Assembly (NCBI GenBank): GCA_023458835.1
Contig: JAEWWY010000315.1
Span: 1 to 13,189 of the forward strand
From: Bacillota bacterium
GTDB taxonomy: Bacteria; Bacillota; Clostridia; Christensenellales; Aristaeellaceae
Length of the DNA stretch: 13,189 nt
Direction of reading: 5' to 3'
The notes under the pieces are model-generated. The model saw only the letters and a program-made list of their open reading frames with translations. It ran no database searches and was not told where the DNA came from. The position numbers and the translations under genes are program-made. Below are positions 12,720-13,189 of the stretch, piece after piece. How positions within the stretch are numbered: position 1 is the first letter of the stretch; each line of letters starts with the position of its first letter.

Positions 12720-13189
12720 ATGGATTTTGACTGGATCATTCTGGGTGCGGGGCCGGGCGGCTATGAGGCCGCCATCCGAGCAGCCCAACTGAAACAGAGG
12801 GTGGCGCTGGTGGAAAAGGGCGAGGTGGGGGGCACATGCCTAAACCGCGGCTGCGTGCCCACCAAGGCGCTGCTCCATGCCGCCATGGGCTTTGGAGAGC
12901 TGGACCTGATTTCCGGCTGGGGCATCAAAGCTGAACAGGTGACCCTGGATATTGACAGGATGTACGCCCGTAAGGATGAGCTGGTTTCCACCCTGCGGGA
13001 TGGCATCGGGCGGCTGATCACCCAAAATGGCATAACACTTTTTCAGGGCGAGGGCGTGATCTGGGATGGACATACTGTCGCGGTAGGGGACAGGGTGCTG
13101 ACGGCAGAGCGCGTATTGATTGCCACGGGTTCCGCGCCCATGCTGCCCAATATCCCCGGTCTGGACCTTCCCGGCGTTGTGACCAGCGA
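12720..13189 (+). CDS. lpdA: Dihydrolipoyl dehydrogenase, L protein (3' partial)
   Basis: This FAD enzyme re-oxidises dihydrolipoyl-GcvH and makes NADH, closing the glycine cleavage cycle. The window ends after 156 complete codons. The visible part starts directly with the FAD fold, GAGPGGYEAA (9-18), so it has no N-terminal lipoyl domain. The redox disulfide Cys40-Cys45 is in GGTCLNRGCVPTK. ATGS (about residue 140, in IATGSAP) is the conserved second FAD-contact. The start is ATG 12720 after AAGGGGAG (12706-12713), which overlaps the lplA stop. The family is certain; specificity for GcvH versus another lipoyl enzyme comes from the operon. Confidence 0.95.
   Translation, partial: MDFDWIILGAGPGGYEAAIRAAQLKQRVALVEKGEVGGTCLNRGCVPTKALLHAAMGFGELDLISGWGIKAEQVTLDIDRMYARKDELVSTLRDGIGRLITQNGITLFQGEGVIWDGHTVAVGDRVLTAERVLIATGSAPMLPNIPGLDLPGVVTS

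Noticed and set aside
1..13189. CRISPR array, tRNA or rRNA genes, insertion sequences, phage genes
   Set aside because: No regularly spaced repeats, no cloverleaf with T-loop consensus, no transposase or integrase motif was found by reading; only a profile scan could exclude small cases.

Overview
The window looks like chromosomal DNA from a GC-rich (roughly 55-60% by eye) member of the Bacillota, most likely a gut-type anaerobic clostridium. The reasons are strong AGGAGG-type Shine-Dalgarno (SD) sites before most genes, a tandem glycine riboswitch driving a gcv operon, glycine decarboxylase split into GcvPA and GcvPB, and a Gram-positive-style oligopeptide transporter. I see no sign of phage, plasmid, insertion sequence or CRISPR. 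The placement is inference from gene content; no marker gene is present.

Region 1 (1-2910) is the 3' end of an oligopeptide/dipeptide ABC importer operon: a partial permease (oppC), then two ATPases (oppD, oppF) with overlapping or abutting signals. It ends in a perfect 11-bp hairpin that works as a terminator in both directions, because the next gene points back at it.

Region 2 (2924-4526) holds small unrelated genes. A minus-strand L-rhamnose mutarotase (rhaM) and a plus-strand RNA 2',3'-cyclic phosphodiesterase (thpR) are divergent, with two back-to-back sigma-A promoters between them. thpR is followed by an unrecognised protein whose first ~40 residues are a His/Cys-rich metal-binding tail.

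Region 3 (4527-7029) is a thiol-redox operon: thioredoxin, a single-domain rhodanese, and a CoA-disulfide reductase fused to a second rhodanese domain. Its leader carries a short inverted repeat, a plausible -10 box and a GAAA-tetraloop hairpin just before the trxA SD.

Region 4 (7030-7486) is a 457-nt gene-free stretch. Its first part holds two compact hairpins that could be a dispersed intergenic repeat. Then come a good promoter and a tandem glycine riboswitch.

Region 5 (7487-13189) is the glycine cleavage operon gcvT-gcvH-gcvPA-gcvPB-lplA-lpd, tightly packed, with lpd cut by the window end. It encodes all four proteins of the system (P, T, H, L) plus the ligase that can attach lipoate to GcvH. 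The riboswitch should turn it on when glycine is plentiful. Peptide import upstream could supply glycine, but that link is speculation.

Nothing here is clearly a new system. The points most worth a second look are the His/Cys-rich protein, the unusual expression platform of the riboswitch, the trxA leader and the structured repeat-like segment upstream of the gcv promoter.
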